A DNA stretch of 64,000 nt, from NCBI GenBank assembly GCA_050084515.1, contig CM114273.1, positions 19,406,001 through 19,470,000 on the forward strand. The letters run 5' to 3'. The number at the start of each line of letters is the position of its first letter. Within the stretch, counting starts at the first letter, position 1. Positions 1-11,260 of this stretch are shown piece after piece. The notes under the pieces were generated by a model. That model did not search any database and was not told the origin of the DNA. It worked only from the letters and a program-made list of their open reading frames with translations. This DNA is from Blasia pusilla. Lineage: Eukaryota > Marchantiophyta > Marchantiopsida > Blasiales. A program made the translations under genes and the position numbers.

Positions 1-427
1 ATGTTGATACTTGGATGGATTGGGAGGGCATGCTTACTCTTGCCAAATGGTCATTTATCGCTTATTGTGCATCGGAAACTTATGCACACATGTTACGATG
101 GAGTTTCTAGGAGGGATTATATTCCTAATTTTTGTGACCCTCATAACCAAACGAGCGCCAAGAGGAACATCAAAACTCTAGTGGGCTTCCGCTAGGATGG
201 TTTGCGCATTGGAGAGGTCTCTTGAATGAAACACAAGATATGAGACATGAAGAAGGTTGAGCGTTTCATGTGTTTATGGTCGCAACTAGGAAACTTGAAC
301 CGAACGCGAACCAAGACTTAAGAGGAGTCGAGTCTAGGAAGAGAGGTTGCCAAAGAGGTGAGAACTGAATTTGGAACTTAACTAGTGTTTGGGTTTTTGA
401 CTGTATTTTGGACTATAAATTTGAGTC
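1..427. other. Unassigned flank before the copia remnant
   Basis: No family was recognised in either strand. A 64-codon open frame begins at base 1 on the plus strand but shows no known motif. The minus strand, where the copia reverse transcriptase should follow the integrase, shows no RT motifs, so the copia element appears to be truncated or replaced at about position 428. Confidence 0.4.
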
Positions 428-1340
428 CTAAGATGAGTTTTGGACAAATAAGGTAGTGTTAGAAAGCTTATGCAAAGTCAGTCCCAACAGACCAAAGATC
501 TGTGAGTCAGCAAACGCACAAGTAGAGGCTAAGAAACTTCCCATGAGCGTAGCCAATGAAGATACATCTTTCAGATTTGGGGTAGAATTTTGGACGTCTT
601 TCAAAATGAACACGAGCATAAAAAATACAAAAAAATACTTTCAAGAAGAAGAAATCAGGTATACTTCTTATGAAGACTTCGGATGGAGTCTTATCATGAA
701 CTCTTGTTGTTGGAGTTTGGTTGATTAAGAAGACTGCACACACTACAACCCTGCCCAATACATCTTAGGCATGTTCTTTTCATTTAACATGACACATGTC
801 GCCTCAACAATATGTCGATTCTTCCTCTCAGCCACTTCATTTTGTTGTGGAATGTAACATCAAGTCACTTGTCGTTCGATACCATTATGATGAAAGTAGT
901 CATCAAAATCTGTTGAAAGGTACTCTCCTCAACAATCATAACGTAATTTGAGAGAATGTGTTCTCTAGTCTACTTCTCTACCATAATTTTGAATACTTGA
1001 AACATTGAGAATACCTCTGACTTGGATTTCAGAAAGTATATCCATATATACCTAGAGAAGTCATCAATAAATAAAACAAAGTATCGGAATCTAGTAAGGC
1101 TATGTTGTGATGTTGTCCCCACATCACTGTGAATCAACTCCAATATCTTAGATGCTCTTCTAACTTTTTTTGGAAATGGAAATCTAGCTTTTTTTCCAAA
1201 TTGGCAAGCAGGGCATACCTCTAACATAGTAGGACTAGATAATTTATGAAGTCTTATTACTAGATTAGATGATGAAAGACTCTGTAATCTTTAAAGATTC
1301 ATATGCCCAATTCTCTTCTGCTATACATTTAGATATGTGA
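428..1340 (-). pseudogene. Copia pre-integrase and integrase core remnant
   Basis: The 85-codon frame at 970-1,227 begins with the end of the integrase HHCC zinc site (CPACQFGK) and runs into the catalytic core with HSDVGT and FIDDFSRY, which hold the first catalytic Asp. A second open frame at 507-758 carries the downstream copia integrase signature (KTPSEVF, then a CIFIGY-type segment). The two stretches belong to one integrase broken by stops and frame changes. A functional copia integrase is about 400 residues; here no frame exceeds 90. The identification rests on conserved family motifs. Confidence 0.85.
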
Positions 1341-1479
1341 TTTGTTGGTCGATCTGACCATATATAGCTCTTTGAATCTCTAGCATAGAAACATTTAATT
1401 TGAATATTTTGCTATATCTTCTTCCTTTGGCTATCATAGTTTGATCATCCATTGTTTCAATGAAACAAAAATCTGTGTT

Positions 1480-1780
1480 AAACTTCACTTGATAATCCTA
1501 TTCTACTATCTGTTTTATACAGAGATCAAATTTCTTGCAATGGTAGGAACATAGAGAACATTTCCAAGAGCACAAAGACTATTTGATACTATTGGAACTT
1601 TATCGATATGCCTAATAGGATGTAGAGTATTATCTCCTGTTAGCACTTGGTAGGATCTTGCACCGGCTCCATATTACTAGACCATTGAGCTTGTGAGGTC
1701 ATGTGATTCAATGCATTAGAGTCAATGTATCGATTAGATGTCGAGTCTTTCTTGACCATTACTCTCATATGATGAATCAT
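1480..1780 (-). pseudogene. Copia aspartic protease remnant
   Basis: The minus-strand translation near 1,700-1,735 reads YIDSNALNHMT, matching the copia protease active site YIDSGATNHMT except that the glycine after Asp-Ser is replaced by Asn. Downstream, a LYVPTIARNLISV-like stretch at about 1,500-1,560 is the usual end of this domain. Stops interrupt the frame. Loss of the active-site glycine and the stops mean that no working protease is encoded. Confidence 0.75.
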
Positions 1781-1889
1781 GACCAAGAGACGCTGAGTTT
1801 GTAAATATTGTTGTTCTTGATTATGCCCTTGGGGTTATTGCTCCACATAGTTTTGTTGTTGTAAGCCTCTCGTTGTCATATGTGTTTTC

Positions 1890-2186
1890 TTCTTGAATCA
1901 AAAATTTGCATAGTGACCCTTTATCCCACAGTAATTGCATGATCTAGGGACCCTCTACTATTGACCTCGACCCCATCGGTCTCCATCATCATCAACTTAT
2001 GATTATGTGTGGTCTGGTGCGCAATTGATCAAGTGAAGTTGTGTTGAATGCCTCTTTCTCCATATTCTTGATATCCATCAAGACCACGGAAATTTGTACC
2101 ACGAATTCTGTCACTATTTGATCCATTACCTTCAAAGAATGCACTTTCTTGCATACTAGGCGAGCTACCGTTGCCTACTAGGCACA
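1890..2186 (-). pseudogene. Copia gag C-terminal part with zinc knuckle, cut off by the solo LTR
   Basis: The open frame 2,029-2,186 carries a GNGSSPSMQESAFF-type linker typical of copia gag. About 100 bases further on, at roughly 1,905-1,945, the minus strand encodes CNYCGIKGHYANF followed by a stop: a CX2CX4HX4C knuckle whose fourth ligand codon has become TGA. The upstream gag resumes at 2,794 on the far side of the inserted LTR, so the two halves were once contiguous. Confidence 0.75.
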
Positions 2187-2793
2187 TATTATGCGCATAC
2201 ACATCGCTACACAATCCACATCAGTGGTCACATCTACGCATCACACAACATCGATCTTCCCCAAAATACGGGTAGATCTCCACATAAATAAAATATACTC
2301 ATGCATATACAAAGGGATCCCACAACGGTTCATCCGACCGAAAACTCCACTCATGAATCTACATCGGTATTTTGAACCACATCCACCCTCCGCTAGCATG
2401 AAATCGGGACACTAGCATATGAACTCCTACGCACCCACACACGTCTATGCAAGAGAGGCACTCCTAAGGCTCAACATGAGAAAGATGGCTTGGTAAAGCC
2501 ATCTTCCTCACTCTTATATCCTTGGGAAGAACCAAAAGGCTCTTCCCCAAAAAATAGCCCTCCAAACGGTAACTTACGTGCACAAGTTATTGGATGATCG
2601 TTGACTCGGTCAACGGGTCACCTGACACACTAGAATCAAAATAGGAAAATCGCCATAAATCACGTTTTCGATAGAATAAACATGTCGCCAACCTCATCCG
2701 ATATCCCGGGACAAAGTTACACATGAACATCCCACTAACTCTCTATGTCATCGATATGATAGAACTCTACCTACGTCAAAATAAGATGTGACA
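2187..2793 (-). mobile_element. Solo LTR of the methyltransferase-carrying gypsy family
   Basis: On the plus strand this 607-base block runs from TGCGCATACACATCGCTACA near its start to GATGTGACA at its end. The first motif is shared with the LTR starts at 58,207 and 58,849, and the ending is like that of the LTR at 58,846. Inside, AACATGAGAAAGATGGCTTG is shared with the LTR-like block at 51.9-52.4 kb, as are stretches around TCTACATCGG. The block interrupts a copia gag whose coding sense resumes on both sides, and no internal gypsy sequence is present, so it is best read as a solo LTR left by LTR-LTR recombination. A clean target-site duplication could not be recovered. Confidence 0.75.
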
Positions 2794-3320
2794 TACATTT
2801 CCTCACTCATTAACAGTGAGAGTAACTTTTAAAAAGTTAGCTATTTCCTTCTCATAGAGATAAAGGTCTCAAAAGACTTGTAATCTTTTGGAAGACCTTG
2901 AAGATTAAACAAAATCATATCATCATTTTCTACAGTCACTCCAATGCTATCCAACTGATCAACAATATCTATGATACTCAAAACATATTCATTGATGCTT
3001 TAGCGATTCTCTCCTCACTTTGTTCAAAATTTTTTTCAATTGAAGCTTTCTAGCCGAAGTTTGTAGATGCGAAGAATAGCTTTTCCAATGCATCCTAGGC
3101 CTCCTTCGGAATATCAACATCTTGAATGTGATAAATCATTAGGAAATTGATCATTATTGAAATATAATGGATTATTTGCCTTGCGCATTTGTTCCAAGGC
3201 CAAATATTCAAGTCTATTGAGTCATCTTCTGGTTTGGCCTCAACACCTGTAACAAGCTCCTATAGTTCTTGATCCATGAGAAATTGTTTTTTGTGAAACT
3301 TCTAGATATTGTAATTCTGC
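2794..3320 (-). pseudogene. Copia gag N-terminal and central part (UBN2-like)
   Basis: Minus-strand translation gives successive copia gag segments: a start MDQEL near 3,275, then ARQIIHYF, then DMILFNLQGLPKDYKSFET near 2,880-2,935, and finally LLSLLMSEEM next to the inserted LTR. These match the gag_pre/UBN2 family that occupies the N-terminal half of copia polyproteins. At least four stops or frameshifts interrupt it. It continues beyond the solo LTR at 2,186. Confidence 0.75.
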
Positions 3321-3853
3321 TTATCCAACTTCTTGCTTGTGATTGCTATTAAGAAATACTCAATAAAGAACGATTTTACTCACAAAAACATAATTTTATA
3401 TTTTCCACTACTCTAATTGAAGCATAGACCACTCCTACTAAAAAATTGACCTAAAATTTCCAAAATTGACTAACTATATGGAAGAACTAGCCGAAATTGG
3501 TCTAGCAAACTCGACATTTTTCTTTCAGTGATTACACTTTCCTACATTGAAGCTCAGAATGTCAAAATCGAATGATTTTGAATGCGTTAGAAAGCTCTCT
3601 ACGAGTTCTACAATACTTCTAGCTAGAATAGACCTTCGGCATCGTTCTAACGATGTAGATCCGTATTTTTTAATTCACCAAGAAAGCCCTAAAAAATACC
3701 TCCAAAGTTTTGTCACCGTTAGAGCTTCACCTGAAATCTTCTGCCACCGAGCTCTTATTGAAATTTCCTTCTCCCAAATTAAAATTTTTCCTTCTCTTGC
3801 CTCTCTAGTTTCTCTCCTCAAACACCAAAAATTTCAATTGATATTCTCATATC

Positions 3854-3865
3854 GCTCTAATACTA
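3854..3865 (-). other. Copia primer-binding site (initiator-Met tRNA type)
   Basis: On the minus strand the bases directly after the LTR read TAGTATTAGAGC, agreeing at 10 of 12 positions with TGGTATCAGAGC, the site complementary to initiator methionine tRNA used by plant copia elements. Its position one step inside the LTR supports the boundary chosen for the LTR. Confidence 0.7.
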
Positions 3866-4202
3866 TGTAGAAAACTACTAAAGAAGCATATTTAATGGGA
3901 TACGACTCTCACACTCACACACCACCATAAAGAACAAAATTTCACAATAAGAGAATGAGTGTAGACTCGTTCCCTTCTCAATTATATAGGGTATGTACAA
4001 GAAACCCTAACCGGGTAAATATAATCATAACTTTAGTCTCAGTTAGACTAATTGTGATTAACTAACCTTAGTTAAGATAATCGTGCTTAACTAACTAGCC
4101 AAGATTAAGCTTTCCTACTTTATGTGAGTAGAAAATGTAGCAATTCAGATACTCGATGAGCTTGACTATAACTCAATTTGCAATACTAGTTAGCATTCAT
4201 CA
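3866..4202 (-). mobile_element. 5' LTR of the copia element
   Basis: In element orientation this 337-base segment begins TGATGAATGC and ends TTTTCTACA, giving the usual TG...CA termini, and is followed at once by the primer-binding site. No partner LTR is in the window because the 3' part of the element is lost. Length and position are normal for plant copia LTRs. The outer boundary is inferred from the TG dinucleotide and could be off by a few bases. Confidence 0.6.
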
Positions 4203-6868
4203 CCCTTCTCTTCTATAAATATCTTGATAGAGACTTGGGAGCCATTAATTCATCCTAGGTTCACAAGAGCGGAGAGGTACGTATTGTAGTTCTTATGGAG
4301 TTACAAATTACAAGAATTGTATTCGATATAGTATGCATGACTCAAGAATGTTGAATAGTTCAAGTATTCACATTGAGTTGGCTAGTGATATGGCTATTTT
4401 TCGTTGATCCTATAAGTATTATGACTTGCAGCTAGTCTTAATTCAGAGTAAGAATTGAAACTTGGTTGAAATGATATTTGTGGAGGGATTTTTGTGAGAG
4501 TATGTATATGCTATAATCAAATTGACTAAGAAGAACATCCATGGCTAGTCGGCCAATACGTGGACATTGTCAATATAAACAAGAAAATCTGATAGACTCC
4601 TCTACCTTGTGTTGATGTGAGTGCAACCCATTGACACTCTTTATTTTATTTCCTTTCTACTTTGATAGATTTATTTTCAATATTTATTATTTAAAGGATA
4701 TTTCTTGATAAATAAAACTTTGAAAATTAAGATACATACATCATGTTTGAAATAGGTTTTTTTCATTATTCTATATTCACATACGTGAGTCACTATGCTT
4801 AAATTTTGATTGCAAACTCCTACTCCATGGGTGCAATAACCATATGTTAATCCTAGTAAAACCCAACCACAAGCATTCTTCTTTTCTTTAAATTCCTAGC
4901 TCCACCATCAAGTCAATTTGGTTCTTCCAACATGATTTCCTTCGCCCCTTTGCCTCGGGGCAAGATGTTACAAAATGCCGATCTTCCCCTTTCTTTCATT
5001 TTGCTCTAGTAGGTGAAAACACAATTGGCACCTCTGCTGGTCTTGCAAATATGAGTCAATCATGTGTGATCTCCTTGGATTCCTTAAGCATAACCAAGAG
5101 TGGCCGCATATGGTATATCCTAATTTTTAGTAATGAAGCAAAGGATCTTGTATGAAGTCAATGGACTAATTTATGAGAACTTGCTTTTTACTAATGTAAA
5201 AGTCATTTACTATTTCTAAGAGACATAGTATATTTAAAGTCAACTTGTGTACATGTGCAATATATCCCAATAAAAAGAGAATGAATTTGAAGTTAGGACC
5301 CTACCAAACTAAGTGAGATTTTGGATGACAGAAACGAGTTAATGTATGGAGCAAAATATGAAACCAAAGAGTGGGTTGCACAACTTTGGATCGGATGGTT
5401 TAATCCTTAGGCTCCTGAATTCGGTAATTGGTTCACTATGGTAAATGTATGGACACTAAATTTATTGGATATTTGGTGTGTTCAAATAGATGCACAACAT
5501 CCAATATATTGGTATGGTGGTGGTGAGGAACCATATGGATAAGGCATGAGATAACATAGGAGTAACAAAGTTGTCCCAAGAATATCTAAGGAAGAAAATT
5601 ACATCTTTGATTAAAAAAAAATATTCATGTTCAAACATATTTTATTAGTCAAAGGGGTCATCTTGCAATACTATGCTATGATAATTCTTGAGAGCATGAG
5701 TGGACATGCTCAATTGGCGGTCCCTTAATCTTAAAAATAAAAAAAATCCAAGTAGAGACTATGAGATATGTCTATTCCCAAGTATAGAGTTTGAATTACA
5801 CTGGACAAATAGGGTTGCAAGAGGAGAGGTTATGGGGTATAAGTCTTCCTTCAATTGACCTCAATAACTCTTTTTAATATTCCATTTCCTATGAAGTATC
5901 AATGTTCACCTTCAAATATCTATATTTGGATACAAATGTTGAAATACCATGCCTAGCATGCCCACTTTTTATAACTTGTCTTGCTAATGCAAAAATTTCT
6001 TGAGGCTTTACAATATTATCATGCGATTCAGACCTTTATATATCTTGTCAACTTATGTACATTGTTAGAGTCATTTTGGAATATTTTGTTACTATGATAT
6101 ATTGTTTCTAAGATTTTTCATATATTTGGATAAAAGAAGCCCCAAGTATATTAACATATATGTGTCCTCCCAAATAATGGAGGTAGAAAAGACAATAAAA
6201 TTTCAATAGTGAAGGAGTAGATTTCTATACTTATGGCCATGATAGGATAACTAGTTTATATATTGTTTTAAATGAGATATGGGAAATGGATTTGAATGGG
6301 CCCCCACGAATGTCTTTTAACACTCGATGTATTATCCAAGTGGTTAATCAATCCAAAATAGGATATAGAGAGTTTATGGTCAAGAAGTTTGGTCAAGAGT
6401 ATTATCATGAAGTTATTGCGTTGACATTGCCTTTTGTAATGATCCGTATTATGCAAAATTAGCAAGTCTATATCTTGACCCTATATTCAAGTGATAGTAA
6501 AGAGTCACGGGAAATTTGGAATGATTATGGAAGAAACTTTGAGGGATATGATTCGTGAATTGAGATAGCTCGGAGTTGCATTCAATCAAAGTCAAAACCA
6601 AGTCTAAGAATTAGCACAAAAATTTGCTTCAGTCAGAAGGTCTTGGCAACACAAAAGAGTGATAGAGATGAATGCCCAAGCGTCATTGATATTGAAAATG
6701 ACGAAGACATACAACGTAGAACTGTACAAAGGAAGTTGATTCATGGGGGTATAAGGATTGGATCACTCCTATGGAAATCCATTTATCCCTTTTAACATCG
6801 TTGATCATATTGTAAGGATATTTGTAAGATCTTGGTTAAAGAGATTAAGTATTGACATAATATGAAGG
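4203..6868. other. AT-rich DNA without recognised genes
   Basis: No open frame with a recognisable motif is present on either strand; the longest (6,268-6,465 minus, 65 codons) has no family features. This is where the 5' LTR and leader of the chromovirus whose gag begins near 6,870 would be expected. I could not match any part of this stretch to the 3' LTR-like sequence after 28,328. Confidence 0.5.
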
Positions 6869-6878
6869 ATGGGAGAGA

Positions 6879-7187
6879 TCCTTGATTGAAATGAGTCAAC
6901 AAATCACATGGAGCGAAATGAAGCAAGGGCTATTGCAGAATATCCAAGCTGTGGATCTCATCCTCACTGCTAGAATGAAACTCTAGCGATTGGAGCAGAA
7001 AAGTATTGTGGAGGACTACATCGAGGAGTTTTCTGACTTACAGATACAAATGCGCGACATGAGTGGGGCAGAAGCCTTTGATCTATTCAAGAGAGGTTTG
7101 AAGAGGAAGATGCGTCAAGAAGTGATTCGAGATAATAACACCAATTTTGACAAATGTGATGTTTTAGAAAACCAGGATTTTTTCTAA
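6879..7187 (+). pseudogene. Chromovirus gag fragment (Retrotrans_gag)
   Basis: The translation contains LTARMKL, one stop, then RLEQKSIVEDYIEEF and AEAFDLFKRGLK. This is the conserved core of gag in plant Ty3/gypsy chromoviruses, where it packs into the capsid fold. The reading is open except for one in-frame stop near 6,988 and ends abruptly at FDKCDVLENQDFF followed by a stop. The next part of the same polyprotein (zinc knuckle and protease) is found in the same orientation from about 24,560. The sequence between is unrelated, so this looks like the left part of a split element. Confidence 0.8.
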
Positions 7188-7254
7188 TATGATTATTAGT
7201 ACACAAGGACATAGTGTAATGGGAGTACAACTTAGGTTGAGTTTTACTCTCTAT

Positions 7255-8335
7255 GTCAACCATGTTTATGGCTTAGGGTTTAGGTTTTGGGTTTAGGGGT
7301 CAATGCTTAAGGTTTATGGCTTGGGTATAAAGTTTATGTCTTAGGGTGGAGGGTGGAGGGTTTAGATTAATATCATTTCTTTATACTTCTTTAACTTAGT
7401 ATTCACTTAGGACTTAGGGTTAAGGGTTTAGGGTTTATGGCTTAGGGTTTAGGGTTTTTGGCTAAGGGTTTATGGCCTAGGGTTTAGGGCTTAAGTTTTA
7501 GGGTTTGTGGCTTCTGTTCTAGGGTTTAGGGTTTTTGGCTTAGGATTTAGGGTTAAGGATTTATGGGTTAAGGTTTATGGCTAAGGATTGAGGGTTGAGA
7601 GTTTAGATTAATAAATTTTCTTTTATACTTCTTTAAGTTAGTATTCACTTAAGGCTTAGGGTTTTGGGTTTATGGCTTAGGGTTTAGGTTTAAGGGCCTA
7701 GGGGTTCGGGTTTAAGGTTTAGGACCTAGGGTTTAGGGTTTATAGCTTAGGGTTTTTGGCTTAGTGTTAGGGTTTAGGGTTTTCGGCTTAGCGCTCATGG
7801 TTTAGGGTTTTTGGCTTAGGGCTAAGGGTAGAGGGTTTTGGCCTAAGGTTTAGGGTTTTTCACTTACGGGTTAGGGTTTAGGATTTTTGGACTAGGATTT
7901 AGGGTTTTTGGCTTAGGGTTTAAGGTATAGGGTTTTCGACTCAGGGTTTAGGGTATAGGGTTTTTAGTCTAGGGTTTAGGGTGTTTGGCTTAGGGTTTAG
8001 GTTTTTTGGCTTAGGGGTTAAGGTATAGGGTTTCTGGCCTAGTGGTTAGGGTTTAGGGTTTTTGGCCTAGGTTGAGGGGTTTTGACTTAGGGGTTAGGAT
8101 TTAGGGTTTTTGGCGTAGGGTTTATAGCTTAAGGTTAGGGTTTTTGGTTTAGGGTTTAGCGCTTAGGGTTTATGTTTATGGTTTAGGTTTTATGGTCTAT
8201 GGCTCAGGTTTAAGGGTCTAGGTTTTACGGTCTAGGCCTCAAGAAAGGGTTCTATAATTTATTGGCTAGGGCTTTATATTTAGGGTGTAGGCTTTAGGCT
8301 TATTTATCCCTTAAGGCTTACGGTTTGAAGGATTT
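7255..8335. repeat. Degenerate telomere-like repeat array (TTTAGGG type)
   Basis: About 1.1 kb built from TTAGGGTTTAGGG-like units mixed with GGGTTTTTGGCTTAGGG and GGGTTTATGGCTTAGGG variants, all G-rich on the plus strand. TTTAGGG is the usual plant telomere unit. Perfect runs are short (two or three units), and intervening GTTTTTGGC segments make a higher-order pattern, so this is an old interstitial telomere-derived satellite, not a chromosome end. It starts just after the chromovirus gag breaks off at 7,187. Confidence 0.85.
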
Positions 8336-9090
8336 AAGATAAACGATCCGTTCAAGGTTGTAAACTAATAGGTTTTGGGAGTTACTATGAAACAGAGTGT
8401 AGTCTTACTTAGGAAAACCCGGTTTTCATCTTGAGTCCAAATGGATGAATTAAACTACATGGTGCAAGTTGGAGCACGATACTAAACAAGAAAATTTAAA
8501 ATGGGAAGAACATGGAATTTGATTCCAATTGTGAAAGCTTCTACAAAACCATTTATTCAATAATATCATACCATATGTAGAAATGTAAAGAATCTTGATA
8601 AAATCAAGTGATGACTCTCAATAACACTGCATTAAATTGTAATAAAGGCTTATAGTGATTGTGTTGTTGTTAGGAGTCATCTCTATCTTCTAGTACTAGG
8701 TTAGTGCCAAAAGTTATTCTAGACTTTACAAAATTAGCCACGTCAATGGGAATACTTACTAGTCCATTCTCTATTGCATATGTTGAATTAGCGAAAGATG
8801 CTATAATCGAGTCACATGGATACAACATTGGTTTTTCACTACTATTCTTCTCCCATTTTTTTACATCCCAATTTTGATATCTCCTCTTGGGGCTATGTTC
8901 CCTCTTCCGAATGTATCCAATGGCCACCAATACTAAATTTTGAAATTTATAGCTTCACCAACTTATAAAGTTAGCAAAGAGTTGAAAAAAACCTGCTTCG
9001 CGTATCTATCGCGATTCTGTGAATCGTGGTTTATCTGTTAAGAAGAAATGTGAATTGTCCGTTGACAGACACGCGGATTTCTGAATGACC
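8336..9090. other. Spacer with no recognised gene
   Basis: Open frames here (for example 8,670-8,930 minus, 86 codons) show no motif I can assign. The base composition shifts from the T/G-rich telomere-like array to the more mixed composition of the following repeat region. Confidence 0.4.
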
Positions 9091-9094
9091 TTGA

Positions 9095-9114
9095 ATCAGA
9101 TCTTAAGATCTGAT
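9095..9114. repeat. Perfect 20-base palindrome around GATCTTAAGATC
   Basis: The 20 bases ATCAGATCTTAAGATCTGAT equal their own reverse complement. A related 14-base perfect palindrome, GGATCTTAAGATCC, lies at 9,468-9,481. Both mark the entry to a region packed with dyads of the forms GGATC..GATCC and GGAACT..AGTTCC. Confidence 0.8.
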
Positions 9115-9299
9115 ATAAGCATCACTAGACAAAGGGCAAATCGGATCTTCAGATCCCGACGGAAAGGGTGGATCTTAAGGTCCACTCTTAAGCAGAGAAA
9201 AGCGTCATCCTCTAGCGTAGTTCTCCGACTGGAACTATAGTTTTGAATGTTCCCAATAAAGTCAGGAGAGAGTTTTCGAGCCTAAAGGCCAACATTCTC

Positions 9300-11260
9300 T
9301 CACCTGGAGGTGATTGGGAACTGTAGTTCCAAATGACCTTCTAACGGATGTTAAGATCCCATTCGAAAGAACATTAGGCGCCTCTCCGCGAGACAGGAAC
9401 GGACAACTTCTACCGATACTGGAAGGTTCCGTTGACAGGCAAGCAGAGGTCCGAATGTCTTTAATTCGGATCTTAAGATCCAAACGAAGGATCGTTGGAC
9501 TGAGGATTGATCCTCCTTCTCATTTCGAGAAGTAGTTCCGATAGTGAGGAGTCGGGAAGGAGGCCCGCGATCTTATTTGGGAACTAAAATTTCGAATGCC
9601 CCGTTTGGACTCAATTCTCGTCTCTAGAACCGGAACAACACTTCTGATCGATCCTCCTCCTCATTTCAAGAATTGGATCTCTAGTTCTGATGGTGAGGAA
9701 GCCGCAAAGGAGGCTCGTGATCTTATCTAGGAACTACAGTTCCGAATGCCCCCGTTCGGGCTCAGTGATTGTGTCTCAAACTGAAACCTGAGTTCCGATT
9801 GATTCTCCTTCTCATTTCGAGAAATGGATCTATACTTCTGAAAGTGAGGTAGCAAGGAATGAGGTCGGTGATTTGATTTGGGAACTACAATTCTGAAAGC
9901 GCTCATTGAGGGAGGGACTCTCATCTTTGGAACCGGAGCCTGAGTTCCGTTTGATCCTCCTTGTCATTTCAAGAATTGGATCTATAGTTCCGATGGTGAG
10001 GAAGTCCAGAAGGAGGCCCCCCTTTCATTTGAGAACCACAGCTCCGAACGCTCCCGCTTGGGCTTAGTTCTATTCTAATTGAGCCAGAACCTGAGTTCCG
10101 ATTGATCCTCCTTCTCATTTGGAGAACTGGAACTCTAGTTCCGAATGGTGAGGAAGCCGGGAAAGAGGCCCGTGATCCCATTTGGGAACCACAGTTCCAA
10201 TGGCCCCGTTTGGACTTAATTCTTGTCTCAGAAACCAGAACTTGAGTTCCGATTGATGCTCCTTCTCATTTTGAGAACTGGATCTAGACTTCCAATGGTG
10301 AGGTAGCAGGGAATAAGGCATACGATTAGATCTGGGAACTCCAATTCGGAAAGCCCTCATTTTGGGAGGGACTCTCGTATCTGGAATAGGAACATGAGTT
10401 TTGATTGATCCTCTTCTTCATGTCCAGAACTGGATCTATAGTTTCGATTGTGAGGTAGCCGTGAAAGAGGCCCGCAATCCCCTTTGGGAACTACAACTCT
10501 GATTCTCCCGTTCGGGATCATTTCGAACTTGAGTTCCGATTGATCCGCCTTCTCATTTTGAGAATTGGAGCTAGAGCTCCAATCGTAAGGAATCCAATAG
10601 GGAGGCCCGCGATCTCATTTGGGAACTACAATTCCAAAAGTTGCCGTTCGGGCTCAGTTGTCGTGTCTAGAACCGAAACCTGAGTTTTAATTGATCCTCC
10701 TTCTCATTTCGAGAACTAGATGTAGAGTTCTGATGGTGAGGTAGCATGGAAAGAGGCTGGCGATTTGATTTGGAAACTACAGTTCTAAAAGCCCTTGTTT
10801 AGGTAGGGACTCTCGTCTCTAGAACCAGAACCTGAGTTTCGATTGATCCTCCTTCTCATTTCAAGAACTAGACCTAGAGTTCCGATGGTGAGGTAGTAAG
10901 GAAAGAGGCCCGGGATTTGATTTGGGAACTATAGTTCCGAAAGACCTCGTTTAGGGATGGACTCTCGTTTATGGAACCGGAACCTGAGTTCTGATTGATC
11001 CTCCTTCTCATTTCAAGAAGTGGATCTCTAGTTCCGATGGTGTGGAAGTTGGGAAGGAGTTCCGCAATCTCATTTGGGAACTACAACTCCAAACACCCCC
11101 GTTCGGGCTCAGCTGTCGTGTTAGCAACTAGAACGTGAGTTCCGATTGATCCTCCTTCTCATTTCAAGAACTGGATCTACAGTTCCCATTATGAGGTAGC
11201 AGGCAAAGAGGCCAACGATTGGATTTGGGAACTCTAGTTCTGAAAGCACTGGTTTAGGTG
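9300..11260. repeat. 151-bp satellite array, about 12 units, rich in GGAACT..AGTTCC dyads
   Basis: The element TTGATCCTCCTTCTCATTTC recurs with its TCCTCC-type core at 9,512, 9,652, 9,803, 9,955, 10,106, 10,258, 10,409, 10,544, 10,695, 10,847, 10,999 and 11,150. Spacing is 151-152 bases except for two shorter steps (about 140 and 135). Each unit carries a dyad such as GGAACTACAGTTCC; perfect forms lie at 10,129-10,142 and 10,925-10,938. Two variant types alternate irregularly, one with GTTCGGGCTCAG and one with GGTAGGGACTCTCGT. A nucleosome-sized unit is usual for plant satellites. Short open frames inside it are artefacts of the repeat. Confidence 0.9.

Larger units (their letters stand above)
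428..4202 (-). mobile_element. Decayed Ty1/copia LTR retrotransposon, 3' part missing
   Basis: Read on the minus strand from high to low coordinates there are, in order, a 5' LTR, a primer-binding site, gag with a zinc knuckle, an aspartic protease, the GAG-pre-integrase segment and the integrase core. This is the Ty1/copia order (integrase before RT). RT, RNase H and the 3' LTR are absent from the window. All frames carry stops and frameshifts, and gag is split by a solo LTR at 2,187-2,793. The element is therefore an old, dead copy that was hit by a later gypsy insertion. Confidence 0.85.

Noticed and set aside
3547-3870. 107-codon plus-strand open frame
   Set aside because: Antisense to the copia leader and ends in the primer-binding site and LTR; no protein motif.
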